Assembly (NCBI RefSeq): GCF_000315625.1
Contig: NW_005434665.1
Span: forward strand, 940,090 to 1,003,647
Source of the DNA: Guillardia theta CCMP2712
Lineage: Eukaryota; Cryptophyceae; Pyrenomonadales; Geminigeraceae
Length of the DNA: 63,558 bases
Direction of reading: 5' to 3'
This document shows positions 10,733 through 21,429 of the stretch, in pieces. The notes beneath the pieces were generated by a model. It ran no database searches and was not told the DNA's origin. It saw nothing but the letters and a program-made list of their open reading frames with translations. A program made the translations under genes and the position numbers. Position 1 is the first letter of the stretch; every line of letters starts with the position of its first letter.

Positions 10733-13461
10733 CTAGCAGAACAAGCCTCGCTTGGTCCTCGATCGCCGAGCAACCCACTCGCCTCGGTCGGGTAATGGGC
10801 TGTTGTTCACTGTTTCCTTGAGGAGACGGGAAGGAATGAGCAGCTCCAGAACCCTGGCAAACCTCTGGAAGACAGCAAGGTTGACAAGAGATCTCCCATC
10901 GAGACCTGCACGACCAGCCGATCAGAGGAAGAGGAGAAACACGAGGAGAGAAGGACATGGTGGAACTTCGTTTGCAGTCAGCAGCCAGTTCTTCACAAAC
11001 TCTCCGTCCATCTCGAGTTTCTTGGCGCCCTGCCAGTCGGAGTCATGCACAACATGGCGACAGTGTTCTGAACCTGAGGGGCGATCCGAGCCTTGGTTCT
11101 CAACAGGTGGGTCTGCCGCCAGGTCAGCCCCATCCGCTCATCTCCATACCCTCACCAGCAGGCTCTCGATCACTGCGTCCACGATGCGCGGCCCAAGCTC
11201 CTGCACTGGGAGTCACGCGAGGCCACAGCACACAGGAGACCTGCCTGGGTCGCTTCGACTGGCAGCAAGTAGAGGGTCTCCATGGCAGGCGAGAGCAAGT
11301 CTGAAACCAGACGCTCCATGTACATGCTTGGACCGTCCCTGCTGCGACCTGTCGCCCATTCACCTGCTCCTTTCAGGTCTAGGAGGGGCTGAGCTGCCTG
11401 ACGAATCATTTCCAGCAAGAATTCTGAGGAGTGTGATAGAAGTTTACGGCATCCGTTAGCGATCGTCTCCAACCTCTCCGTTGCAAATCTTTCGCTGGGC
11501 TGCGGCCCAGCAGCACTGGCCTGCCCCATGCTGAGCTGCACTTTGAGCTGAGCCGAGAGCTGGGCTGAGAGTGACTCATATCCAAGGGAAATCTTGGTGA
11601 GGTCACCGTAGAGGAGGAAGAGAAACTTGAGGGAGCGGCTGCGAGGGTAATGGTTCTTCTGCTGGGAGTACCACGAGAGGAGAAAGGACATCATCACATG
11701 AAGGCGAGACATGACACATGACCGCATTCGCACAGAAAGTCGAAGATCGCACTGCACCAAGCTTGACACTGTATCCAAGAAAACGAGGGCGTGATACCCC
11801 ACCGATCCCATCTCTGTCCCATCGTTGATCTTCACTCTCTCGTCACGCGTCACTTCCTTTCGCACAGCATGCATCAGCCCAAGCGAGGAGCTCCAGAGCA
11901 AGTTGTCCACCAGGACATTGGACGCCTGATACCTCGAGGTTGGGAAGTTGAGTCGGTGGCTGTCGAGGCTGTCGGAAAGTGACCTTTGAAACGAGAAGTT
12001 AAGCGTTCCATGGTGATCTTCGTCATGGTCGGTTCGCACGAGAGCGCTTGAGGGCTTCCATCCGACGTTCCACAGGGTCAACGTGTAGTGTTCCTCTGCC
12101 AAGTGATGTCCTATCCTGTCCGCCACTGCCGCACTCACAAGACTTCTCCGCACGTCTTCTGAAGTGACGAGACAAGCGGTCCAAACTTGTTGCCACTCTT
12201 CTCTTACACACATCGCTGCGATGGGCATAAACCCGCACAAAGGAAGAATCTCTGACAACGAGCTTGACCCAACCCCTCCACGGTATGACCTGCTCAGTTC
12301 CTGCGGCCACCAAGCCTCTTCGTCCAATATTGTTTCAAGGATAGCAGCTATGCTCCTCCAATCCTGTCCCAGGAAATTTTTGTTGTCCAACTTCACGCTT
12401 GCAAGTCTCTGGCGATACATTTGATCTCGCAAGACGAAAGTGATTTGAATTAGATCTGACAGACTTGTCTGCTTTCTCGATGAGGAATGAGAGTTGACCT
12501 TTCTGGTCATCAGCTCAAATAAGTTCAGAGAAGACCTCGGCCATCTGGTACCTCTCCGCTCTTTCTCTTCATCCGTGTGCAAGTCACATTCTAATTGAAT
12601 TTGTCGAAGCCTCAGGCGAAGGTCTTGCAGCTGGCAAACAAACCTCAACAACTCCCTGATGTTTTGTTTTCTCAATTTCTTTTCACTAAGTAGTGATTTG
12701 AATTGTAAAGACAAACACTCCTCTGTTGTACTTATTGTATCATTGATGTCAGACTGGATGGCACATTCGATCTTTGACATGTTGGGTAAGTTTACACCTG
12801 GAAGTTTCTCCAGAAAGTACACACGCAGCTTTCTCAATTCGTCTATGTGCTTGCTGTGCACCTCAAGTTCTGAAAACAAAGAAGCATAATCTTCCCTTTC
12901 GATCATCGTGCCAAGTTTTGCCTTCAACGATCTCAGCGCAGAAACTCTTGAGAGTACATCACGTCGTAGGGCAAGCGTGCAGAGCTCGCTGCAGGAATTA
13001 ATCATCAGCTTGTACTTGGCCATGAGATGATTGTTGGCAGACAACGTCGTGAGATCGTTGCCGTTGGTTTCCATGAAGTTCACCAGGAGCGTCAGCGCTC
13101 TTTCAGTCGGTTGTCGCAGGAGGCCTGAAAGGGGATCAAGCGTGCTTGCGGCTTCTTCCTGCCGTTTCTCGGGGCCTCGGGGGGAGGGATGGTGTGCGAC
13201 GTTCCAGTCGGTGGTGCTGTCGAACCCGATGGACATCAGGTCCGAGGTCGACACCACGCTCATATCCCCGTCCGCCATGCTTGGCACGGGCGACCCGGGG
13301 ATGCTCTGCTGCTCGTCCTCGGGGAACACCGATCCCCCGACAGCCGAGGTATGGATAGGAGGGAGATAATGATGGCTCTCGTGCCCCTGCCCCTGCTCTC
13401 CCGCCCTCCTCCTTGCAGGCAACGGCTCCATGCCGCTCAGCCCTTTCCCTTTGAACGACAT
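10733..13461 (-). CDS. Coiled-coil protein, possibly a COG/CATCHR tether subunit
   Basis: ATG at 13461 (MSFKGKG) opens a long exon to 11241. The longer open frame above it begins with GTG and overlaps the divergent gene. Phase-consistent short exons follow (11205-11156, one ending IAPQ near 11090, one with EMDGEFVKNWLL). The terminal exon to 10733 is uncertain because two frames stay open. The protein has a Ser/Pro-rich start, then helical segments (ALRSLKAKLGTMIEREDYAS, LQFKSLLSEKKLRKQNIREL) and a long alpha-helical body. The architecture and the late segment QRFARVLELL recall conserved oligomeric Golgi subunits, but no diagnostic motif is visible. Treat the COG idea as a guess. One intron of only 35 bases (11206-11240) is needed. 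Confidence 0.55.
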
Positions 13462-13560
13462 GCCAGGAAATACAGGAAATAGTTTGTCGTGGATACTACC
13501 ACGGATACCATCACGGATACAGCGACGGATACAGTCACGGATACTTCGCGAATTGTCGGG
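13462..13560. promoter_or_regulatory. Compact bidirectional promoter with CGGATAC repeats
   Basis: The two divergent ATGs (13461 minus, 13561 plus) leave 99 bases. About five copies of (A)CGGATAC or GGATAC at roughly 10-12 base spacing fill 13490-13545. Confidence 0.45.
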
Positions 13561-14501
13561 ATGCACAGTGAAGGAGGGATGGTAAGAGTGAAGGTGAAGG
13601 TGAGAAGAAGAGCAGGAGACGGGGGGGGAACAACAGGAGATGTGTCGGGAGATGCCTCAAGCAACACCAACGAGGAGATGACTCTCCCTCCCTGCCTCAG
13701 CTCCTTTCAGTTTCAGCTGGGTGCCAACATGGTTCTACCAAGTATCGACCATGCATGCAGGAAGTGCGGGGTCGGAGATAGTTTTGTCTTGACGGAACGA
13801 GCATCATCACTCCTCGGCTACGAGTGGTGCGGCCAGTTGGGGCTGAGCGAAGAAGTACAAGTAGATGCGATCATGACGGTCACCGAGGTTCTATATCCAT
13901 ACGAGATGTACAGCAAACGCTTTGATGATAGAGTCGACATGGCAAACAAGATGAAAGAGCAAGGAAATGTAGATTTCCGAGCGAAACGATTCGCTGCATC
14001 TTTGAAGCGATACAAGAAAGCTGACGAGCTTTTGCATGACCTGGAACACAAGAATGCCTTCTCCTGGGCATTGCTCGACGAAGTAAAGGCCTCGCGGGCT
14101 CTATCAACTCAAGCGACGGTCTTGACGAACATGGCAGCTTGTAAGGCTCTGTTCCTGTGCTTTCTTGCCTCACCAGCTTCAGGTTATCTTGCCCTTGGTC
14201 CCCGGTACTCGTCAAATGCTCTGCTGGCCTGCGACAGGGCGATGGAGATCGACAGGACTAGCTGCAAGTGCTTCTACCGACGAGCCAAGGTGCCTCGAGC
14301 GCTAGACGCCTGACGTGAGGCAGCTGACCAGAGGCAGGCAAAGATGGCCATGGGGGAGAAGGAGTCAGCGATGGAGGACCTCCGTCAGTGTCTCAGGCAC
14401 TCGCCTCCTCCCGCATGCTGCTCTGACGTTGGGGTAGGATTGAACCGCACAATCAAGAAGCACTCATGCTCCTCAAGTCTCTCGAGCCCAACGAGGCGTG
14501 A
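13561..14501 (+). CDS. FKBP-like domain plus TPR co-chaperone-like protein
   Basis: ATG at 13561. Exon 1 (13561-14140) holds a divergent FKBP-type segment (FQLGANMVLPSIDHACRKCG, then GDSFVLT), followed by the start of a TPR domain (ANKMKEQGNVDFRAKRFAAS). A 42-base intron restores NMAACYLALG, exon 2 (14183-14289) reads LACDRAMEID and CFYRRAK, and exon 3 from 14338 reads AKMAMGEKESAMEDLRQCL. The last part is unclear; a frame ending EALMLLKSLEPNEA stops at 14501. This order is that of FKBP8/FKBP52/AIP-type immunophilins, which bind Hsp90 through the TPR. The FKBP part looks degenerate, so isomerase activity is doubtful. Confidence 0.7.
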
Positions 14502-14698
14502 AGGAGTGAACCTCGTACCAGGAAGCTGAAGCTGAGGGGCTGCATGCCATCATACGCCATCGCCGTGCATTCAGCATACATCATGAAGCGACGTGATCAC
14601 TAGCGTCATCCAAGTTTCTTCCGCCGTTACTCCATCCTGATCGACCGAACGTGTATATACACCTCAAGCTTGACCTCCCCTATAGTACATCTTGATGT
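14502..14698. other. Convergent intergenic gap
   Basis: Short spacer between the 3' ends of the FKBP/TPR gene and the DUF1538 gene. Nothing further seen. Confidence 0.4.
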
Positions 14699-17577
14699 CT
14701 ACGTTCCATTTCGCATCTTGGCAACAAGGCGGCGGATGCAGTCCATTGACAACACCTGCAGGCAGGTCAGGCCTACGCGCTCAGGTGGAGGAGGAAGAAG
14801 CGCCGGAGCTCACCGTGATGATCGGCCACACAGAGGCGCACGCGAGGATGCCGAAGCCTTCAGAGGCCTGCACGGCTTTACTGCATCCGATACCTGTTGA
14901 CAGCACGAAAGGGACAGTGACGGGGCCTGTCGTCACTCCCGCCGAATCCCAAGCGATGTTGATGAAATCTTCATGAGTGAAGGACGTGAGGAAAAGAGCC
15001 ACTGCGTACTTGAGGAGAATGAACCAGATCAAACCTGCCCCAAAGAGAATTTTTGTCGCTCCCACTGCCATGCCTGTCCCGACTCCGAAGCACACGGCAT
15101 AAATCAACATCTTCTTCGTGAAGGCCCCCTTGGTCATCTTCTCAACAGTAGCTCCGACAACGTTGAGCGCTGGCTCTGCTCTTGTGGCTGCCACACCCAA
15201 CATGAACATGGTTCCCAGCGCTATCGTGACCCCCACACCAAAAGAGTAATACGGCGAGCCTTCTTCTTGCTGCGTGTCGATGAATGCGGCTGGAAGGAGA
15301 GTACCAACCTGATCTCCGATCGACGTGAACCCGAAGTTGAGACCAAGATTGAACATCGCCATGCCCACCTGGGCTTGCAGAACTCCGCACAACAGCACGA
15401 CATATTTGTGATGTGGTGCAGGCTCAGGTTCAAGGACAATCGGCAAGTGCTGGAGACTTTGACGGTTTTCATCCAAACTGGCAGAATCTCGAGCTTCTGC
15501 TGACTTGCGAGAGGGAAGGAGTTCCATCGACATCCTTTCCCCTCCATGATGCACGGCATCTACAGTGCTGTTGAACTTGACCTCCCGTGACATGCGGGAT
15601 TTTGATTGCTTCGAGGTTTCCTGGGTGTGAATCCTCTCGTCGCTCGTACGCACATACTCCTCAGACCGGTTTCTCTCTGTCTCCTTCACGCTGACACTGA
15701 TTTCCATTGGAGCAAGGCCAACTCCTCCAGCAGGCTCTGGACCACTAGCTTCCGGAGTGACATTCGAAACGTTGTCTACAGGGATTTCTTGCCAGCTTCG
15801 TCTTCTCGATTCATCTCTTATTGGGTGTTCAAGTTCTCCTGTGAAGGCAGCATTCATCAGATCAAGCTCTGACTTGATATTCTCATCAACTTTGACTTCA
15901 GGCTTTTGCTCTTTCGCGGTCATGTCAACTTCCTTTTGTTTCCTGTTGGCCAGTTCAACTGAGTCCCTTGACCTCTTTTCAGCCGATCTGCGATCCATCG
16001 ATTTTCTGAAGGGAAAGTTGGAGGCATGTCGAAATGAGGTAGGAATGCCATTGGCTGTCGCTGCAGTGTAGGCAGTGAAAGCGTCAATTGCCCTGCCAAA
16101 GTTCACCAGACCTCCCCGACTGCTGAACTTTGAACCGAAGGTTGTGAAGGACCGAATGAAATCCATTGATTTTCTGAGATCAAGCGATCTTCGGATGTCA
16201 AAACTAAATCGGCTATAGGATTGATCTGTGCTTCTGAAGTTCGAAACAAGAAAAGAGTCAGATGAAGGTCAAAAGCATGGTGTCACAAACCTTCTTTCTG
16301 AGGATGCCCTCCTGTCGTAGCCCTCGCTGGGGTTTATCACCTCTACAGGAAGGTAGTAGGTGAACTCTGGTAGAGGCTTCCTGAGAACGACCAACACAAG
16401 AAGAACCAGAGAGATGTTGAGAGGTAGGATTGCCCTCACTGATAACAATGATCAGCGCCAGCACAAACCCGTTTTTAAGGAAAAGAGAAGGAAGTTCCAA
16501 AGTTAGGAGGGAAAACTCAAAGGTCACGTGTAAAAAGGATTTCAGAGACTTGTGGGATCGTACCTGCGTAGTAAATTTCTCGAACAGGAGTGATCTCCAG
16601 TGGATCAGATGTGTCGATAGGCGGAGGCCTCATGTTGATGATGTCTTCATGAGTGTATTGCATCTTGAGGCCGATCGCAAGTAATTCAACAGCCAAGACA
16701 GGCAGCAATGATGCCAGAGTCACAATACCAAACCCTGAAGGTAGCGAGCGATCAGGGATGAAAATCTTATGATACAGTTACCTTCCAAAGCATCAGCAGC
16801 TGCTTGAGCGACTATTTCTCTCCCTCGCATCTTAGCTTCACGTTCTCGGCGCTTTTCTCGCTGCGTCTTCATCACTCCAATACCTAACGCAAGGAGCACT
16901 GGAACTGTAACAGGTCCTGTCGTGACAGCACCGCAGTCCCAAGCTAAGCCCAGAAGAGGACGGAGTTCTTTATCTCCCCACCACATGTAACCAGCACACA
17001 GGAGGGTCGGGCCCATTAGCAGGGCGATCATCGGCTTCAATGACCAACCCCTGACGAAACGCAGAGTTCCCAACATGGCTGCAAGCCCAACCCCCAGACC
17101 AATGCAGAAGACCAGCAGCTCTTGCTTCTCCATGAGAGCGCAGTACAGGTAGGGAGCCACCTCGGGATCGACCAGCCGTGCGAGCGGGCGGAGGGAAGTG
17201 ATCGCAGGCTCAGCGTAGGTGACAAGAATCCCTAAGAAGCAGGTTGACGCGAGGACCGCAGGAAGCGGAAGCGACTTGGGCAGCTCAGTCCCCAGCTGCT
17301 CACTCAGCGGCATGACAACGACACGTAGAGAGTCCACGAAAAGAGTGAGTCCAAGGATGGCAAAGAACATCCCGATCGCTACTTCTCCAGGCGAAGACAC
17401 CGTCTTGCCGAAAAAGATTCCCATGACCGATATAAGCAGGATAGAGATTGGAATCACGGCCGAAACCTGCTCCATGAACAACCCAAAGTAATGCTCAAAG
17501 AGCCTTGCATCTTTGATAGACCATCCACGGTCAAGGAGCTCCTCCTTCCACCGCTCAGCGCTGAGCCATTCAAACAT
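14699..17577 (-). CDS. Tandem DUF1538 membrane protein
   Basis: Five exons keep phase to a TAG stop: 17577-16782, 16734-16564, 16438-16291, 16233-14814, 14755-14699, giving 863 codons. Two homologous multi-span halves each carry the DUF1538 signature: WDCGAVTTGPVTVPVLLALG in the first and WDSAGVTTGPVTVPFVLSTG in the second. Each half also has an acidic THED segment (YTHEDIINM, FTHEDFINI). Between them lies an unusual hydrophilic insert of roughly 250 residues, rich in Ser, Glu and Arg. The family is known mainly from bacteria as an integral membrane protein of unknown function. ATG 17577 follows a good 3' splice site (CCTTTCCAG), so an upstream exon with the true start is possible. Confidence 0.82.
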
Positions 17578-17639
17578 CTGGAAAGGAACAGAGGTTAATC
17601 GAGGTATCAACAAGCTTTCGACAATAATGCTGAGCAAAT

Positions 17640-19260
17640 CACATCTTATCCTTTCTGATATCCTTGTCCCGCAACTTGCAAGTCGGTTTCAAACAGTTGT
17701 CTCATTCGTCTTCTCTCTTTCACAAGATGTCAAATTCTTATCCTCTTTTTCACATCAGACCCAACATGAAAGAGAAAACAACATAGGCGCCTGGAGCGAC
17801 GACTGGAGATGGCAAGACAAGAAACGAGAAAAGAAAGGAAAGGTGGTAATGCTGAAACAATGAAGTCGAGAGAATACGATTGACAGCAGAGTGAAAACAA
17901 GTGAGGTGGGGAAGCGTGGATGGGGAATGAGGGGGAACAATGCCTGGGGAACGGGGGAACAACGGAAGTGCACGAAGGGAAGCATAATGAAGCAAAATGA
18001 AGGGAACAAGAGATGAACACAAGTAGCTGGAGAACAGACAAGAAGACGAAGAGAAGATCAACGAAGAGGATGGCTGCATGCGGCGTGAAGGAGAGACTTC
18101 AGCTCGTGCATGTTCGATAGTTGTTTCGCAGCCATTGCAGGGGGAATATAGGGGCAAAAGAATTTCGAGGGGATGTGTGGGGGTGGGGTAGGTACCCTAC
18201 AACAGAAGCCGATAATGGAGTCAGAAAAGGGGGTGATGGAACAGGAGGAATAAGGGGGGTAGGTGGCGATGGGGTAGGGGGTGTACGTGGAAATGTGGGG
18301 ATCAAGGGAGTGACCTGCCCAAGCTCATGGGGTAGGGTATTGAAGGGGTGGGGTAGTCTCATGAGGGGTAGTGTTAAAGTATCATACAAACCTATCACAA
18401 AAAAAAGCAAATCATCAGAAATGAAAGGTGGGGTCATAGTGGGGGGTTATCATAAGGGGGTAGGGTACATTCAGTAGGTAGGGTACATCGCACAAAGAAG
18501 TTCGTAGAGTTAACGTTAAAATATTGATTTAATATTAAATAATAAAAAATAATGTTATATAAAATTTAACGTTAGACATAATTTTAATGCAAAATGCATG
18601 TTTTACGCTAATTTCGAAGTGCGCACTGAGAGTTTGTCTTGGGTTATTAGCATATTTAGTTTTTATTCATTGAACGAATGAGTGAAATTTTGATCTAACA
18701 ATAAGCCAAAGATGTTGAAATAACCTATAATTTGGCTAATAGTTGGGCTAATAGGGGCAAGGGAGCAGTGCGAAGAGAACATGCGAGAAGCTATGAGGGA
18801 TATGAAAGAGCTTGACATATCATGACATATCATGAGATATCATGAGAGCCAGGTAGATCTGAACTGGAAGAGAAAGCGCGACACAGGATGTTTGGAGCAG
18901 ACTTTCAGGAAGGTGATCATCAGGATGTCAAGGGAAGAAGGAAGGACAACAGGGCAAATAGTTCGATATGCATGTGAAATTTCTTGACGCATTTGCCTTG
19001 CTCTCGACAGGTTTCTAACTCCTTGTCCAGAACCCAGAGTAGTGGATCGACGAGCAATTAAGTTCAAACTTGTGAAGGATTGCCCTGTAAGTGAGCAAGG
19101 GAGGAACTTCAACGAAAGTGTTTGAGGTTGTGAGGGTAATCATTCGGAAAAATAAGTGATCAATCTTTGAGTAGTCTTCATTTCTCATAATTTTGTTGCT
19201 TTTAATATTAGCCGTAAACATGGAAATTTGTGCTGCAATTTCTAGATCGCCTTACTACTC
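17640..19260. other. Intergenic: GGGGTAG cluster and AT-rich island
   Basis: 17640-18120 may hold 5' exon or UTR of the DUF1538 gene. 18165-18485 is dense in GGGGTAG/GGGTAG words. 18510-18740 is an AT-rich island with several AACGTTA words and TAATATTAAATAATA, sharply unlike its surroundings. CATGACATATCATGA repeats occur near 18815-18845. No gene seen. Confidence 0.45.
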
Positions 19261-19317
19261 AACAAAGGTAAATTCGCCTTGGATACTGGTCTAAGATATC
19301 CTGACATTGGGGTAAAG

Positions 19318-20062
19318 ATGTCATCCTGTTCAAATCTCAACCTTTGCTGTCGAGTGCCGTCTAGCCAAGGTCGAAGGGCCAAGATGCAACAAGGATCTCT
19401 CTCCAAGATCTTCAAATTTCTGTCTATGACTTGTTTGCCCATTTCAACTTCGGTTGCACGTTTTTGCGATGTTATGTCTGAGTGGAAGGATTCTTTGACA
19501 TCAATGTTCTGCCTTTTGAAGAATGGAGTGTATGCAGTGACTGTCGGAGCTTTCATCTCTGGCCTTGATGTTTTAGATGATCATGCAAGGGGCTCAGAAA
19601 TATCCAACCTTGGCATCCATGGTGAAGCGGAAGAAGCTCTGGGTATGCTCGAGAGGAACGGTTTCTTGCGTGCTTGGGTCAAACATACGGATTGCGTTGA
19701 CGGATCAAGTAGACAGGTTTCTGTGACGTTGTCCAAGATAAGGAGAGACATCAGGTAGGGTTAGCTTCTTATCTTCCTGTATGTGCTTACTCTAATGATC
19801 ATTGACCTTCCGTGACCTTTCAACTCCCCGCAGATTGAATGAAAATGAAGGAGACGAAGAATGTAGATGGACTTCATGTCAAGGTGAAGACTGCTCTGTG
19901 TGTATGGATTCTAGTGCAGATGCCACGTTGCACCCATGTGGTCATTCACAACTGTGTCGGAGATGCGCTGTGGTCCTTGTCGTGAGAAAGGGGAAGCAAA
20001 ACGCCCCAGCATGTCCTCTTTGTCGAGCTCCAATAACGCATGTGACAATTGCCGAGCGATGA
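19318..20062 (+). CDS. C-terminal RING-finger protein
   Basis: Two exons join with phase (to 19754, then 19834-20062). The last exon encodes a complete C3HC4 RING: CSVCMDSS, HPCGHSQLCRRC and CPLCR, the arrangement of ubiquitin E3 ligases with a C-terminal RING. The N-terminal 145 residues have no recognised domain. Start uncertain: ATG 19318 is the first ATG of the open frame, and an upstream exon is possible. Substrate and role unknown. Confidence 0.65.
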
Positions 20063-20285
20063 TGACGCACTTTCGAGATACTTGCGTCTCCTCTTTCCTG
20101 TTCTTGTCTGTTGAAGGAAGATGGTATGGGAGCAAGAAAGAGAGGAAGTGAGGGCTCCTTCTATCCTTCTGCGAAGATTCGGTGGCTGGTTTGTTGTACA
20201 GTAAAGCCTGAAAGAGCTACATGTAGTTTCTCACACTGACAACCGCCAACGTGGTGCCTCTAGTCCTCTGGTGGCCTGGCAAGGC

Positions 20286-21429
20286 TCAAGGATCGGCATG
20301 AATCGCACATGTTGTACTCTGTGAATGAATCAAGGGAAGTCGAGCAATAATCAGTCACCTTGAATCTCGATTTATTATCGTCGTCGTCCTTGTTGAGCCT
20401 GTGTGCTGACATCAGGTGGGAATGAGGGGCGGCAGTATTACCGAGTGGAGTAAGACACGTACACAAGTGTGTTAGTCTCTTCGTCGTAAACTCGCCGAAC
20501 CTGCAGCATGTCAGCAACTAGAACAAGAAGTAGCTCGAGGTACTCGAAGGCTCTTGAACAGCAGAGATCTCGCCTGCGGAAGGCGTGAGCTTCAGCAGTC
20601 CATGAGAGGATGAGGTTGCCTGCTCGAAGACTTCTTCTCCTTCTTTTCCTTTCTTCATGTCGGCAGCGAATCTGCAGATCACGTGATAAGGATCATTCTT
20701 TCATCCCTGCCTCCCATCACTCGATCGGGCCAGTCCTAGCGCAGGCGATGGAGGCCTGCGTGGGGTCCGAGAAGAAGTTCTTCTGCAGCCTGTCGGTGAT
20801 GGGGCGCTCGAAGTCGGTGATGTAGAGCTCCACCCCCTTCACTTTGGGGTCCTGGCGGGACAATGAGAGGAAGCAGCAGAGCGGCGGGAGACGAGCACCT
20901 TGAAGGAAGTGACCTTGATGATGTCCTTGAAGATGAGGCCTGGTGACACCGATGAGAAGGACACACGAGGCAGGAGCGAGGCAGGGATGAGCCATGAGGC
21001 CGTTCTTTCCTGAAGCTGGAATCTCGCCTATCTCCCGAGGATCGTCATTGGCTCCTGCCACTGCACAGAAATCACAACAAGGGCGAGAAGAAGGTGTTTG
21101 ACCTGCAGGGAGGAAGGAGGAGGCGAGAGCTCCAGCCGTCAGAGAGAGGAAGCTCTTCCTTCCGACTGCAACCAAGTGAGAGGGTCGCACGCGGGTGATA
21201 CAGATGAACATCGATCAGCATCAGGAGATCCTGACGACATGCTGAATGCTGCTGCTCGTCGCTGGACATGGCATAGCTGCTGCCTTATCAGAGCAGAACT
21301 CTATCAAACTTGGTCAGCGGGCAGCAAGTGTGAGCTGATTGCTGTTACCCTCGTATTCCCAGGTAGAGTCTGGCTCCATGCAGCACAACTAGGAAGGAGA
21401 ATGGCAAGGAACAATGGCGCTTTCATCAT
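20286..21429 (-). CDS. CreA-like protein with plastid/thylakoid presequence
   Basis: Proposed exons: 21429-21349 (MMKAPLFLAILLPSCAAWS, ER-type signal), one unresolved small exon, 21165-21103, 21060-21010, 20939-20899, 20851-20721, 20671-20620, 20573-20544, 20500-20442, 20399-20360, 20318-20286. From 21165 to the stop all phases agree. Joined protein: GRKSFLSLTAGALASSFLPA (thylakoid-transfer-like segment), DDPREIGEIPASG, IFKDIIKVTSF, DPKVKGVELYITDFERPITD, SIACARTGPI, SLLFKSLRVRRVYD, VYVSYSTRLNK, ending TTCAIHADP. This matches the CreA family of bacteria and plastids, whose function is unknown. One intron starts with GC (20619) and one seems to start with GA (21009). Confidence 0.8.
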
